The notes: generated by a model not told the origin, from the letters alone. A DNA stretch of 26,701 bases from Spirochaetaceae bacterium (GCA_026710565.1 JAPOQV010000633.1:1-26701), one strand, 5' to 3'. Positions 9,309 to 15,795 are shown, counted from the stretch's first letter. Made by a program: numbers and translations.

Positions 9309-10771
9309 GCTACTTCTCCGTCAAGCTCTGCCTCCGTATACGGGCCTCATCACGCCGCCGCGGCCGCGCCCCCCGCGTTGCGGGGGCGCTGATCCTGGCG
9401 CTGGCCGCCGCGCTGCCGGCAGCCGGCCAGTCGGCGGAGGGCGCCGAGCCGAGCGTGCGCTGGCGCCTGGACACGACCACGCCGTTCGTCTGGCAGGGGG
9501 TCCTGGCGGTCCTGGAGGTGGTCGCGCCTGCGCCTCTGCCGCTGGTGGGGCCGGCGCTCGTCGAGCCGGTGCCGGCGCTGGACCTGCAGCCGCTTCCCGC
9601 CGCCAGCGGCATCGCGGCGCTGGACGGGTCGGACCGGTACGTGATCCCGGTCGCCCGCTACCGGCTGACCGCGCGGGCTGCCGGCCGCACGGCGCTGCCG
9701 GAGGCGCACGTGACGGTCGCCGGCACCGCGCGGTCCGCCGAAGCCGCGGGGCTGGTGGTCCGCCCGCTCCCCGACCCGATCGCGGCTTCGCGCGCGGTGG
9801 GCGAGCTGGACCGCTCGGTGCGGATCCGCCGCCTGGGGGCGGGCGCGGCAGAGCTGACCGTCGAGTTGACAGGCTCGGGCAGCGTGCCGTTCGTCGAGCA
9901 CCCGCCGCCTGCGGTGCGCGGCGGCCGCATGGTCGACGCGGCGGTCGAGGGCGATGCGGACGGCGCGCGCAAGCGGGGGGGCTGCCCCCCGCGCCGCGGA
10001 GGCGGGGGCGTGCGGGCGGCGGTGGTCCCGGCTCTGCCGTCCCTGCGGCTCCCCGGCGGGGAGACCGCGCTGATCGCGGCGGAGACCGTCACGCTGCCGC
10101 CGCCGGAGGCTGCGGGGGCATCGCCGCCGGAGCTGCCCGCCGCCGGTCGGGCCGATCGCGGTTGCGGCCCGGAGCCGGCGTTCGTGCGGCGGCGCTCCTG
10201 CCGCGCGGCGGAGCTGCACGGCCTGGGCGTCGGCCGCTTTGCCGCCGGCGACACGGCCGGCGCGGTGCTCGCCCTGCGCGCCGCGCTGCGCCTGCGCGGC
10301 TGGCCGGAGACGCGGGCGGCGCTGGAGGCGATCGAGTCGGCGACCGGGCTGACCGGGCTCCGCCGCGGCGCGGACACGGCGTGGCCACGGAGGGCTCTCT
10401 GGATGGCCGGACTGCTGATCGCCGCCGGGTGCGCGGCGGGGACGATCCGCCAGGGAAGGAGCCGGCGCGGTCGTATCGGGCTCGGGGCCGCGGCCGTGGT
10501 GCTGCTGGCTGCCGGCGTCGCTGCCGCCGTGGCGCCGGGGAGCGAGGCGGAGCGGCGCATGGCCGTGATCGGCCGCGCGGGCGCCGCCGTGCAGCGCGTC
10601 CCGGCGCCGGCGGGTCGGGTCCGGCCCCGCCGCCCCGCCGGCCTTCCGGTGGCTGTCAGCCGCCGGTTCGACGACTACGTGCTGATCGAGGACGCCCCGA
10701 TCGAGAACGGCACGGCCGGCTCGGGCTGGGTGTCGACCGCCGCGCTGGCGGCGCTTCAGCGCTCGCGGTAG
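9305..10771 (+). CDS. batD: BatD-like protein fused to TPR and SH3 domains, start codon unclear
   Basis: The frame is open from 9284. A signal-peptide-like segment (basic [10 protein letters not shown], then [17 protein letters not shown]) is coded around 9350-9425, but no ATG, GTG or TTG lies before it. Options are CTG 9305, overlapping the Rpn stop as CTGA (488 residues), or GTG 9455, which drops the signal peptide (438 residues). Recognisable parts in order: two Ig-like BatD modules starting [14 protein letters not shown]; a TPR-like unit ([20 protein letters not shown]); two membrane helices ([18 protein letters not shown] and [19 protein letters not shown]); and a C-terminal SH3-type domain ending [19 protein letters not shown], as in BatE. 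It therefore combines BatD and BatE roles. It overlaps infA tail to tail by 16 bases. It may be expressed poorly or be a pseudogene. Confidence 0.72.
   Translation: MSYFSVKLCLRIRASSRRRGRAPRVAGALILALAAALPAAGQSAEGAEPSVRWRLDTTTPFVWQGVLAVLEVVAPAPLPLVGPALVEPVPALDLQPLPAASGIAALDGSDRYVIPVARYRLTARAAGRTALPEAHVTVAGTARSAEAAGLVVRPLPDPIAASRAVGELDRSVRIRRLGAGAAELTVELTGSGSVPFVEHPPPAVRGGRMVDAAVEGDADGARKRGGCPPRRGGGGVRAAVVPALPSLRLPGGETALIAAETVTLPPPEAAGASPPELPAAGRADRGCGPEPAFVRRRSCRAAELHGLGVGRFAAGDTAGAVLALRAALRLRGWPETRAALEAIESATGLTGLRRGADTAWPRRALWMAGLLIAAGCAAGTIRQGRSRRGRIGLGAAAVVLLAAGVAAAVAPGSEAERRMAVIGRAGAAVQRVPAPAGRVRPRRPAGLPVAVSRRFDDYVLIEDAPIENGTAGSGWVSTAALAALQRSR
9973..9992 (+). repeat. GC hairpin inside the BatD coding region
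   Basis: GCGGGGGG (9973-9980) and CCCCCCGC (9985-9992) form a perfect 8-bp stem with the 4-base loop GCTG. It codes for an unusual Arg/Gly/Pro/Cys patch between the Ig-like modules. Translation of the flanking sequence in the other two frames is not better, so I see no frameshift here. Confidence 0.7.
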
Positions 10772-10974
10772 ATGATGCGCCCGCGGTTCAGGTCGTAGGG
10801 AGAGAGGGCGACCTTGACGCGGTCGCCGGGCACGATGCGGATGTAGTGCTTGCGCATCTTGCCGGACAGGTGTGCGAGGATCCGGTGGCCGTTCTGCAGC
10901 TCGATCCGGAACATGGTGTTGGGCAGGGACTCGCGTACGGTCCCCTCGACTTCGATCGCGTCTTCTTTGGCCAC
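10756..10974 (-). CDS. infA: Translation initiation factor IF-1
   Basis: A 72-residue IF-1 with the S1/OB-fold sequence almost canonical throughout: [51 protein letters not shown] and the ending [11 protein letters not shown]. It binds the ribosomal A site in the 30S initiation complex. The GTG at 10974 is chosen because the family always begins MAKED, the length is then exactly that of IF-1, and AAGGA lies about five bases upstream. The frame extends further upstream but without family similarity. It stands alone, outside a ribosomal protein operon, convergent with the BatD gene (16-base overlap) and divergent from the outer sheath-like gene. Confidence 0.97.
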   Translation of the reverse strand: MAKEDAIEVEGTVRESLPNTMFRIELQNGHRILAHLSGKMRKHYIRIVPGDRVKVALSPYDLNRGRIIYRER

Positions 10975-10991
10975 GTGGTCCTTGACCGGGG

Positions 10992-11021
10992 AGTCTAGAG
11001 AGGCCCGTTCGCGGCTGTCAA
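10992..11021 (-). promoter_or_regulatory. Candidate promoter of infA
   Basis: On the minus strand TTGACA (11021-11016) is a perfect -35 box. TAGACT (10997-10992) is a 4/6 match to the -10 box, 18 bases away. Transcription would begin about ten bases before the GTG start, leaving a short leader that just holds the AAGGA ribosome binding site. Confidence 0.5.
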
Positions 11022-11040
11022 ACGGCCCCTCACCAGGCAC

Positions 11041-11069
11041 TTGACAACCGGGACCCGGTACCTTTAGAT
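11041..11069 (+). promoter_or_regulatory. Candidate distal promoter P1 with a palindrome in the spacer
   Basis: TTGACA (11041-11046) and TTAGAT (11064-11069) are 17 bases apart. Between them lies the perfect 13-base palindrome ACCGGGACCCGGT (11047-11059), positioned where a repressor would block RNA polymerase. It points toward the outer sheath-like gene. Confidence 0.45.
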
Positions 11070-11122
11070 AAAGCATCGCCGGTAGATGGCCGAAGATGGG
11101 CTTGTAAGAGCTCGCTGGATGG

Positions 11123-11150
11123 TTGACACCTCGTAGGTGGTGTCTACATA
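11123..11150 (+). promoter_or_regulatory. Candidate proximal promoter P2 of the outer sheath-like gene
   Basis: TTGACA (11123-11128) with TACATA (11145-11150) 16 bases on. The inverted repeat CACCTCGTAGGTG (11127-11139) overlaps the -35 end and spacer. Transcription would begin about 60 bases before ATG 11217, giving a leader with the strong ribosome binding site AAGGAGG at 11205-11211. Confidence 0.5.
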
Positions 11151-11216
11151 CTGCCGGCGACGAAACGGGGTGGGGGGGCCGTTGGCTCATTGAGCCCCGA
11201 ATCTAAGGAGGAAGCA

Positions 11217-12548
11217 ATGCGAAAGATCGCTCTTCTAACTATGCCGCTGCTGGTTCTCGGCCTCTTCTCCCTTTCAGCAGAGGAAATGGAGATGATGGGG
11301 CCCACCGTGAACAGCCCGGTCACGGCGGAGGTCAGCGGCTCGTCCACGTTGACGTGGGGAATCGACCTGGCAACGAACTCCACCGGCTTCACGAACACGC
11401 ACGCGGCCGATCTCAAGATCACCATCGTTCCGGAGCAGTCGACCAACACCGGCATGATGGACGACTCGGATGACCTGTACGCCTACATCGAGTTGAACAC
11501 CTTCAAGTGGGAGGTCACCTCGGCCGACGGCCAAGGGAAGACCACGGCTCCGTCGATTGTCACCAAGCTGTTCATGGGCCCGCTCTCCATCACGACCTAT
11601 GCGAAGCCAGAGGTGAAGATCGACTACGTGGATACCGTTGATGGCGCTGACGACACCGGTGTCGGCGACAAGGAGGACGAGTTCCCCGGTAAGGACTTTC
11701 CCGACGTTGAGACTGTGTATGGCAGCAGTGGGGGCGTGACAGTATCCTACGACATCGCCCCGGTCATGTTGAGCTTGGGTGTGGTTTCCGAGAACGACTG
11801 GACCGAGTCCAAGCCAGACCCCGAGTTCAAGGATGTGACGGCGTGCCACACCCACGCGGCAAACGATAAGGGTGAGGTGGTTCTCAAGAAGTGCGCGAAC
11901 GAGGACAAGGACGACCAGAACGAGGAGAACGCCTATGCGTTCATCGGCACGGTCAACCTGGACATCGGCGACAACGCCGACCTGGAGGCCACGGTCGCCT
12001 ACGCGCACGAGTACACGACGGGCGACGACATCGGCATCGGCGCCGAGGCCACTTTCAACCTGGGCGACATCACGCCGGTCATCGCGTTCGACACCTCGAT
12101 TCCGTCGGACGGCGACACCGTTCCGTGGGATGTCGGAGGGAGCGTGAAGTGGAACCTCTCCGCGGACGAGGAGAGCCACGTCAGCACCAACTTGATGATG
12201 CATTCGCCGACCGATGGTGACTCGAAGCTGTACGTGTCGTTGTCCCTTGTTGAGGGAGCCGGTGACGACGGTGCCCTGGAAGGCATGGGCGCCGAGTTGA
12301 CCGTCGGCCTTGATGACGCCGCCGGCGACAGCGACTGGAATGCGAAGGTAGCTGCCTCCTACTTGGTGGAGGGCATCATGCCGTACTTCGACGTCTCGTT
12401 CGGCAGCGCGGATACCGCGACGACGGCATTCAAGGCCGGTCTGGAGCTGACGATGATCAAGCACCTGACCACGACGCTCGAGTATGCGAGCACGGACATC
12501 GAGACCGACAAGGGAGCGGTGACAACCGCCTTCAAGATCTCGTACTGA
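11217..12548 (+). CDS. Major outer sheath protein (MOSP/Tpr)-like outer membrane protein
   Basis: A 443-residue secreted protein. ATG 11217 is fixed by AAGGAGG at 11205-11211 and by the signal peptide that follows (MRKIALLTMPLLVLGLFSLS, cleavage near SAEE). The mature N-terminal part reads VSGSSTLTWGIDLATNSTGF and TNTHAADLKITIV, resembling the start of treponemal major outer sheath and Tpr proteins, which pack alternating strands for a beta-barrel porin. Repeating amphipathic strands continue to the C-terminal aromatic FKISY, typical of barrel proteins. Two Cys (ACHTH, KKCAN) lie in an acidic loop near residues 208-226. It is acidic, Asp/Glu/Thr rich and less GC-extreme than its neighbours. 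Strong regulatory signals and a terminator suggest an abundant, singly transcribed product. The family call is by eye. Confidence 0.75.
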   Translation: MRKIALLTMPLLVLGLFSLSAEEMEMMGPTVNSPVTAEVSGSSTLTWGIDLATNSTGFTNTHAADLKITIVPEQSTNTGMMDDSDDLYAYIELNTFKWEVTSADGQGKTTAPSIVTKLFMGPLSITTYAKPEVKIDYVDTVDGADDTGVGDKEDEFPGKDFPDVETVYGSSGGVTVSYDIAPVMLSLGVVSENDWTESKPDPEFKDVTACHTHAANDKGEVVLKKCANEDKDDQNEENAYAFIGTVNLDIGDNADLEATVAYAHEYTTGDDIGIGAEATFNLGDITPVIAFDTSIPSDGDTVPWDVGGSVKWNLSADEESHVSTNLMMHSPTDGDSKLYVSLSLVEGAGDDGALEGMGAELTVGLDDAAGDSDWNAKVAASYLVEGIMPYFDVSFGSADTATTAFKAGLELTMIKHLTTTLEYASTDIETDKGAVTTAFKISY

Positions 12549-12581
12549 GGTCCTGTTCTGGTTCTTCGGAACCGACTCGAA

Positions 12582-12612
12582 GGGGTGCACCGGATGGTGC
12601 ACCCCTTTTTTT
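12582..12612 (+). terminator. Rho-independent terminator of the outer sheath-like gene
   Basis: The perfect 10-bp stem GGGGTGCACC (12582-12591) / GGTGCACCCC (12596-12605), with loop GGAT, is followed at once by seven T (12606-12612). It starts 33 bases after the stop codon. Confidence 0.95.
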
Positions 12613-12775
12613 CGGTCGTGCGCCCGGCACGGGCTCTCGCCAGGAGGTGCGGTGTGCGCCGAGCATGCCGAGTCCTCTATCGGCCCGGCAGGGGGAACGG
12701 TGAGACAAGACCCCACCTCCCTACCCGACTGCATCTCGCGGGCACGGCCCTCACAGCCCCGATACGTTCCTCCCT

Positions 12776-12807
12776 TGCGCGGAGCGTGCGCGGAGCTTGC
12801 GCGGGAG
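12776..12807 (+). promoter_or_regulatory. Three TGCGCGG direct repeats at 11-bp spacing, candidate antitoxin operator
   Basis: TGCGCGGAGC occurs at 12776-12785 and 12787-12796, and TGCGCGGGAG at 12798-12807. The 11-base period puts the copies on about the same face of the helix. They lie 26 bases before the Phd antitoxin start; Phd/YefM proteins usually repress their own operon at short repeats near the promoter. No good -10/-35 pair was seen beside them. Confidence 0.45.
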
Positions 12808-12832
12808 AAGCCATGGTAGCCAGCATGGGCCG

Positions 12833-13084
12833 ATGACAGAAATGGCAGCGAAGGATGCGAAGAATCGCTTCGGGCACCTGCTTGACGTAGCGCAGAGCGG
12901 ACCCGTCTGCGTCACCGGGAAGGGCAGAGCGGTCGGCGTGATGATGTCCATCCGCCAATACGAGTTGCTCCGCGGAGCTGCGTGGGAGCAGCTCAGGTCA
13001 TCCATGGATGCGTTGGGCAGAGAGGCGGTCGCCTCCGGGTTGACGGAAGCCGGTCTGGAGACGCTGCTGGCGGATGAGAGCTGA
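12833..13084 (+). CDS. Phd/YefM-family antitoxin
   Basis: An 83-residue protein with the Phd fold signature MAAKDAKNRFGHLLDVAQSG followed by PVCVTGKGRAVGVMMSIRQYE. This is the classical N-terminal DNA-binding and dimer domain. The C-terminal part (LREAVASGLTEAGLETLL-like acidic helix) would wrap the toxin. ATG 12833 is used because the motif begins immediately after it. The next gene, a PIN toxin, starts 11 bases inside this one (13074), the usual antitoxin-toxin overlap. Since the toxin is broken, the antitoxin now appears to be an orphan. It may still act as a repressor at the repeats at 12776-12807. Confidence 0.88.
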   Translation: MTEMAAKDAKNRFGHLLDVAQSGPVCVTGKGRAVGVMMSIRQYELLRGAAWEQLRSSMDALGREAVASGLTEAGLETLLADES

Positions 13085-13431
13085 GCGTGTCGTACTCGAC
13101 ACCAACGTGCTCATCAGCGCCGCCCTGATTCCTACCAGCACGCCCCGGAGGGTCGTGGACTCGATCTTCGCAGAGCCGCGCCTTGTATCTCGCTCGGGTC
13201 AGAGGCGTCGCCGAGTGGGTGGGGATCGCGGGCGCCAGGCTGGGCTGTCGCGATCCCGACGACGACAAGGTGCTGGAGGTGGCGCTGATGGGTGCCGCGG
13301 ACTGCATCGTCACCGGGGATCAGGATCTATTGGAGCTCGCTTCATTCCGCGGGCTCCCGATCCTGGCCCCGGCGAACTTTCTGGAAAGGCCACCCGATAC
13401 GGTCCAATCATCCTGGCCGTCCGATGCGTGA
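13074..13431 (+). pseudogene. PIN-domain toxin, broken by internal deletion and frameshift
   Basis: The first frame from ATG 13074 gives RVVLDTNVLISAALIPTS and PRRVVDSIFAEPRLV, the PIN N-terminus with its first catalytic Asp (LDTN). It then goes off frame near 13190. The C-terminal PIN half continues in another frame: GVAEWVGIAGARLGCRDPDD, DKVLEVALMGAADC and IVTGDQDLLEL, with the remaining acidic residues (DPDDDK, TGDQD). About 45 residues of the central part expected in this family (the strand and helix around the second acidic residue) are missing. The toxin would be an Mg-dependent RNase that the upstream Phd protein neutralises. As written it cannot be made as one active protein. Confidence 0.82.
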
Positions 13432-13497
13432 TCGACGTTCTCGGCATGTGAAGTGCGCGCCGGCGGCGGGTCTTCGCAGACGCGCGGCCGGGCAACT

Positions 13498-13618
13498 AGT
13501 ACCCCATCAAACTGATGTCGACACTAGTTGGCTACAAGGGCTCCAAGCGTGCTGGAACAGCGCGCACGAGGTCGAGTCCCGTAGCACGCACCCCCAAACT
13601 ACAGTTTGATGGGGTACT
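13498..13618. mobile_element. 121-bp element with perfect 17-bp terminal inverted repeats (MITE-like)
   Basis: AGTACCCCATCAAACTG (13498-13514) is repeated exactly in inverted form as CAGTTTGATGGGGTACT (13602-13618). A nested 8-bp inverted pair, CAACTAGT (13493-13500) and ACTAGTTG (13523-13530), lies at the left end. Inside is a second 7-bp pair, GCGTGCT (13547-13553) and AGCACGC (13583-13589). There is no coding sequence. It sits between the PIN pseudogene and a DUF1703 relic. No clear target-site duplication is visible. It may be a miniature transposable element or a structured RNA/REP-type cassette. Confidence 0.6.
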
Positions 13619-13703
13619 CGGACCGGGCGCGGACCGACATCGACGGCAGCCCGGGCCGCCGCAGGATGGTCCGGCTCCGGCGACGACGGAGTCGAGCAGC
13701 CAC

Positions 13704-13927
13704 GGCCGGCTGGACATGGCGGTACGCACCGGCGGTTACGGCTACCCGTTCGAGTTCAGGGTGGCGGAGCTGTCGCCGCCGGGCTCGGCGCTGGCGCAGC
13801 TCCAGGAGCGGGACCACGCGGCCACTTCAGCCGCAAGACGCGCAACGTCACGGCGTTCGAGGTCGCCGACGAGGACCGGGGCCGCGCCGTGAATCAGCGC
13901 ACCGCCGATCGTACCGCTCCAGGTTGA
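13704..13927 (+). pseudogene. C-terminal relic of a DUF1703-type AAA ATPase / PD-(D/E)XK nuclease
   Basis: One frame reads GRLDMAVRTGGYGYPFEFRV and AELSPPGSALAQLQERDHA, which matches the nuclease part of DUF1703 proteins (the FEF-V strand). After a jump near 13825 the +2 frame reads FSRKTRNVTAFEVADEDRGR, the usual C-terminal strand. The block between them, normally about 15-20 residues ending IGVEF, is absent. The ATPase part is also absent. It is a small remnant and not expressible as a nuclease. Confidence 0.6.
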
Positions 13928-13950
13928 GCCCCGTATCGCGCGTTGGTCCG

Positions 13951-14272
13951 GATCAGGGCGAGCGCGGCTGGGGCGCCTTCGTCCGTCAGCCGCCCTCCGG
14001 CGGCGGTGGCGGTGGCGGCTCCGCGTCCGGATCGCTCTTGAGCCTCTCCTGCCAGTCCTTCCACTCGCGGTCGCGCTCTCGCATACCTTCGAGCCGGCCT
14101 ACGAGCCTGCCTTCGCGTCGGCCTTCGCGCCTGCCTTCGCGCCGGCCTTCTTCGCGTTCGCGCTTCAAGAACGTCATGGTCACTCCTTCGAATCCGGCGA
14201 TTACCGCCGCCAGGGCGGTTCCGACTGCTGCCGTTCGCGACATTGCATGGTACATGACCTCCACGAGCCCGG
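13951..14272. repeat. Duplicated membrane/EGR module, copy A
   Basis: A 322-base stretch is nearly identical by eye to 14753-15059 (307 bases), same orientation. The 15-base length difference is exactly accounted for by one proline codon and one four-residue EGR-type unit. The copies code, on the minus strand, for the same segment: GLVEVMYHAMS, a membrane helix, the EGR repeat and a PPPPPPEGG end. Confidence 0.9.
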
Positions 14273-14387
14273 TCGCGACCGGCGACCGGATCGCATCGTC
14301 CATCGCGAGCAGGAGATACACGCTTACGACAAGGGAGTAGGTGAGAAGGTACCATCGCAACCTGCCGGCCGATGCGCCGAGACTCAT
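13986..14387 (-). CDS. Small membrane protein with EGR repeats and proline-rich tail
   Basis: A 133-residue protein with two hydrophobic segments (WYLLTYSLVVSVYLLLAM near residues 12-29 and TAAVGTALAAVIAGFEGV near 51-68), then KREREEGRREGRREGRREGR, a charged stretch (MRERDREWKDWQERLKS) and a poly-proline end. I do not recognise a named domain. EGR tails of this type are common at the ends of Rpn-like and other nuclease-associated proteins in accessory regions. ATG 14387 overlaps the stop of a 50-codon frame just upstream (ATGA), and no Shine-Dalgarno is visible. A truncated second copy of its 3' two thirds lies at 14753-15059. It could be a real small gene or the tail of a larger decayed one. 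Confidence 0.5.
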   Translation of the reverse strand: MSLGASAGRLRWYLLTYSLVVSVYLLLAMDDAIRSPVATGLVEVMYHAMSRTAAVGTALAAVIAGFEGVTMTFLKREREEGRREGRREGRREGRLVGRLEGMRERDREWKDWQERLKSDPDAEPPPPPPPEGG

Positions 14388-14536
14388 GTGATGAGTTCTG
14401 CACCGCGCAACGCTTTCGTGTCCCGATACACCGCTGCGCCCGGCGGGCCAACGGAACGAGTCTCACGAGCCTTCAAGCGGCCCTCGCACGCCGCCAACGG
14501 TATGGCGGCCTTCAGCGTATCGAACGTCACGGTCAT
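14384..14536 (-). CDS. 50-residue reading frame, possible relic of a coiled-coil (DUF1640-like) gene
   Basis: From ATG 14536 the product begins MTVTFDTLKAA, which recalls the start of small DUF1640-type coiled-coil proteins found beside such nuclease genes. The rest (EGRLKARETRSVGPPGA) does not follow the family. Its TGA overlaps the ATG of the membrane protein gene (ATGA). It is probably the surviving start of a decayed gene; a real small protein cannot be excluded. Confidence 0.25.
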   Translation of the reverse strand: MTVTFDTLKAAIPLAACEGRLKARETRSVGPPGAAVYRDTKALRGAELIT

Positions 14537-14647
14537 GGCGCAGTACCCTCATCACACCGACTCACCGAGGCGAGCACACGAAGTGGTCAACCCGAACCGG
14601 CGTTCACCGTGAAAGCGTGCGCTATCGCCGTGGCGCTTCAACCCCGA

Positions 14648-14727
14648 GTTGGCGCTGATGGTTGCCGCGGCCGGCCATCGTCACCGGGGATCAGGATCGG
14701 CTGGAGCTCGCGTCCTTCCGCGGCCTG
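14648..14727 (+). pseudogene. Second PIN-domain relic
   Basis: This 80-base piece aligns by eye with 13278-13356 of the PIN pseudogene: both share GGCGCTGATGG, the run ATCGTCACCGGGGATCAGGA, then GGAGCTCGC and TTCCGCGG. It codes for the piece IVTGDQDRLELASFRGL, with one extra base that breaks the frame before it. Nothing else of the gene remains. Confidence 0.7.
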
Positions 14728-14752
14728 GCAACTCGGACGGGGTGCGGACCTG

Positions 14753-15059
14753 GATCAGGGCGAGCGCGGCTGGGGCGGCTTCGTCCGTCAGCCGCCCTCC
14801 GGCGGCGGCGGTGGCGGCTCCGCGTTCGGATCGCTCTTGAGCCTCTCCTGCCAGTCCTTCCACTCGCGGTCGCGCTCTCGCATACCTTCGAGCCTGCCTT
14901 CGCGTCGTCCTTGGAGCCGGCCTTCACGCCGGCCTTCTTCGCGTTCGCGCTTCAAGAACGTCATGGTCACTCCTTCGAAGCCGGCGATGACCGCAGCCAA
15001 GGCGGTTACGACTGCTGCCGTTGGCGACATTGCATGGTACACGACTTCGACGAGCCCGA
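14753..15059. repeat. Duplicated membrane/EGR module, copy B (truncated)
   Basis: It matches 13951-14272 in the same orientation and lacks the first part of the coding region of copy A (the first hydrophobic segment). It lies 480 bases from copy A; the gap contains the PIN relic and the 50-codon frame. It provides the C-terminal third of the 335-codon chimeric frame. Confidence 0.9.
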
Positions 15060-15795
15060 TCGTCGTCAGCGTGCGGGGCTGCGCCTGCGCACCTCGTCCA
15101 GGTTGAGCACCTGCATGGCCTCGTCGCCCATCGCCACCGCATAGATCCCCCGCCGTGTCAGATAGGTGACCAACGTCGGCCGGTATGCTCAGCGACGAGA
15201 ACACCGGCACGATCGGCAAGTCCCGGTACTCCGGAAATTGGCGGGCAAACTGGCCGCTCTCCAGAAATTTCACGAACGCCCGCGGGTACTCAGGGTAGAC
15301 CACTGCCTTGGTCTCGTTGAGCAGCACCGCCTGCGTCCCGACGTAGAGCGCTTCGAACTCACGCTCGCGCGAGGGGGCGTCGCTGCGCGTGCGCACCGTG
15401 CGTGTTGCGAAGTACCGCAGGTCGCCACAGTCGAATACCTGACGGGCCAAGCGGCGGATGCCGGGAGCGACGATGTCCTCGACCAGGGTACCCATCTTGT
15501 TGACCAGATTGACCCAGCGCTCGTTCATCTCTCTCCGTTCGCTGGCGGCCCGCTCGTTGAGTCCTTTCCGGTCGCGCTCGGCCCGCTTCCTCCTCTCTTC
15601 CCGCTCGCGGGCGCCTTCGTGTTCCCCGCGTTCGATGATGCGCTCCAGGCGCCCGATCGCCCCGTCGGTGCGCGCCATCGCCTCATCGGTGCGTGCCATG
15701 GAGGCGTCGGTGCGGGCCATGAACGCGGCGAGGATGCTTTCCAGACTGTCGGTCCTCTCTTCGACGACCTCCATCCGTTGCGTGAGCGCAGCCAT
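14788..15795 (-). CDS. Chimeric frame: coiled-coil nuclease-like protein frameshifted into the membrane/EGR module
   Basis: ATG 15795 opens a 335-codon frame. Residues 1-90 are coiled coil, with a heptad repeated three times (MARTDAS, MARTDEA, MARTDGA). Then comes a PD-(D/E)XK-like part: DLRYFATRTVRTRSD, FEALYVGTQAVLLNETKA, FPEYRDLPIVPVFSSLSIP. After ADV (near 15175) the sequence stops resembling the family. One base off, the expected ending continues (VTYLTRRGIYAVAMGDEAMQ, then VLNLDEVRRR) and stops at 15066. A single inserted base therefore broke a 242-residue gene (15066-15795), and the shifted frame runs on into module copy B, adding a membrane helix and EGR tail. Whether the fusion is made is unknown. 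The gene diverges from pepA. Confidence 0.6.
   Translation of the reverse strand: MAALTQRMEVVEERTDSLESILAAFMARTDASMARTDEAMARTDGAIGRLERIIERGEHEGAREREERRKRAERDRKGLNERAASERREMNERWVNLVNKMGTLVEDIVAPGIRRLARQVFDCGDLRYFATRTVRTRSDAPSREREFEALYVGTQAVLLNETKAVVYPEYPRAFVKFLESGQFARQFPEYRDLPIVPVFSSLSIPADVGHLSDTAGDLCGGDGRRGHAGAQPGRGAQAQPRTLTTIGLVEVVYHAMSPTAAVVTALAAVIAGFEGVTMTFLKREREEGRREGRLQGRREGRLEGMRERDREWKDWQERLKSDPNAEPPPPPPEGG

Noticed and set aside
9960..10020. Possible frameshift in batD at the G/C run
   Set aside because: Both other frames give a stop or worse sequence, and the original frame continues into recognisable Ig-like, TPR and SH3 parts.
12613..12775. Possible small gene or RNA between the terminator and the phd repeats
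   Set aside because: No start with a ribosome binding site, no conserved-looking protein and no clear RNA fold by eye.
13547..13589. tRNA-like arm (7-bp stem plus T-arm-like loop) within the inverted-repeat element
   Set aside because: Only an acceptor-like and a T-arm-like helix fit in 43 bases; no D or anticodon arm and no CCA, so it cannot be called a tRNA.
14100..14160. Short repeats that might suggest a CRISPR array
   Set aside because: They are 12-bp in-frame coding units without spacers; no cas genes are present.
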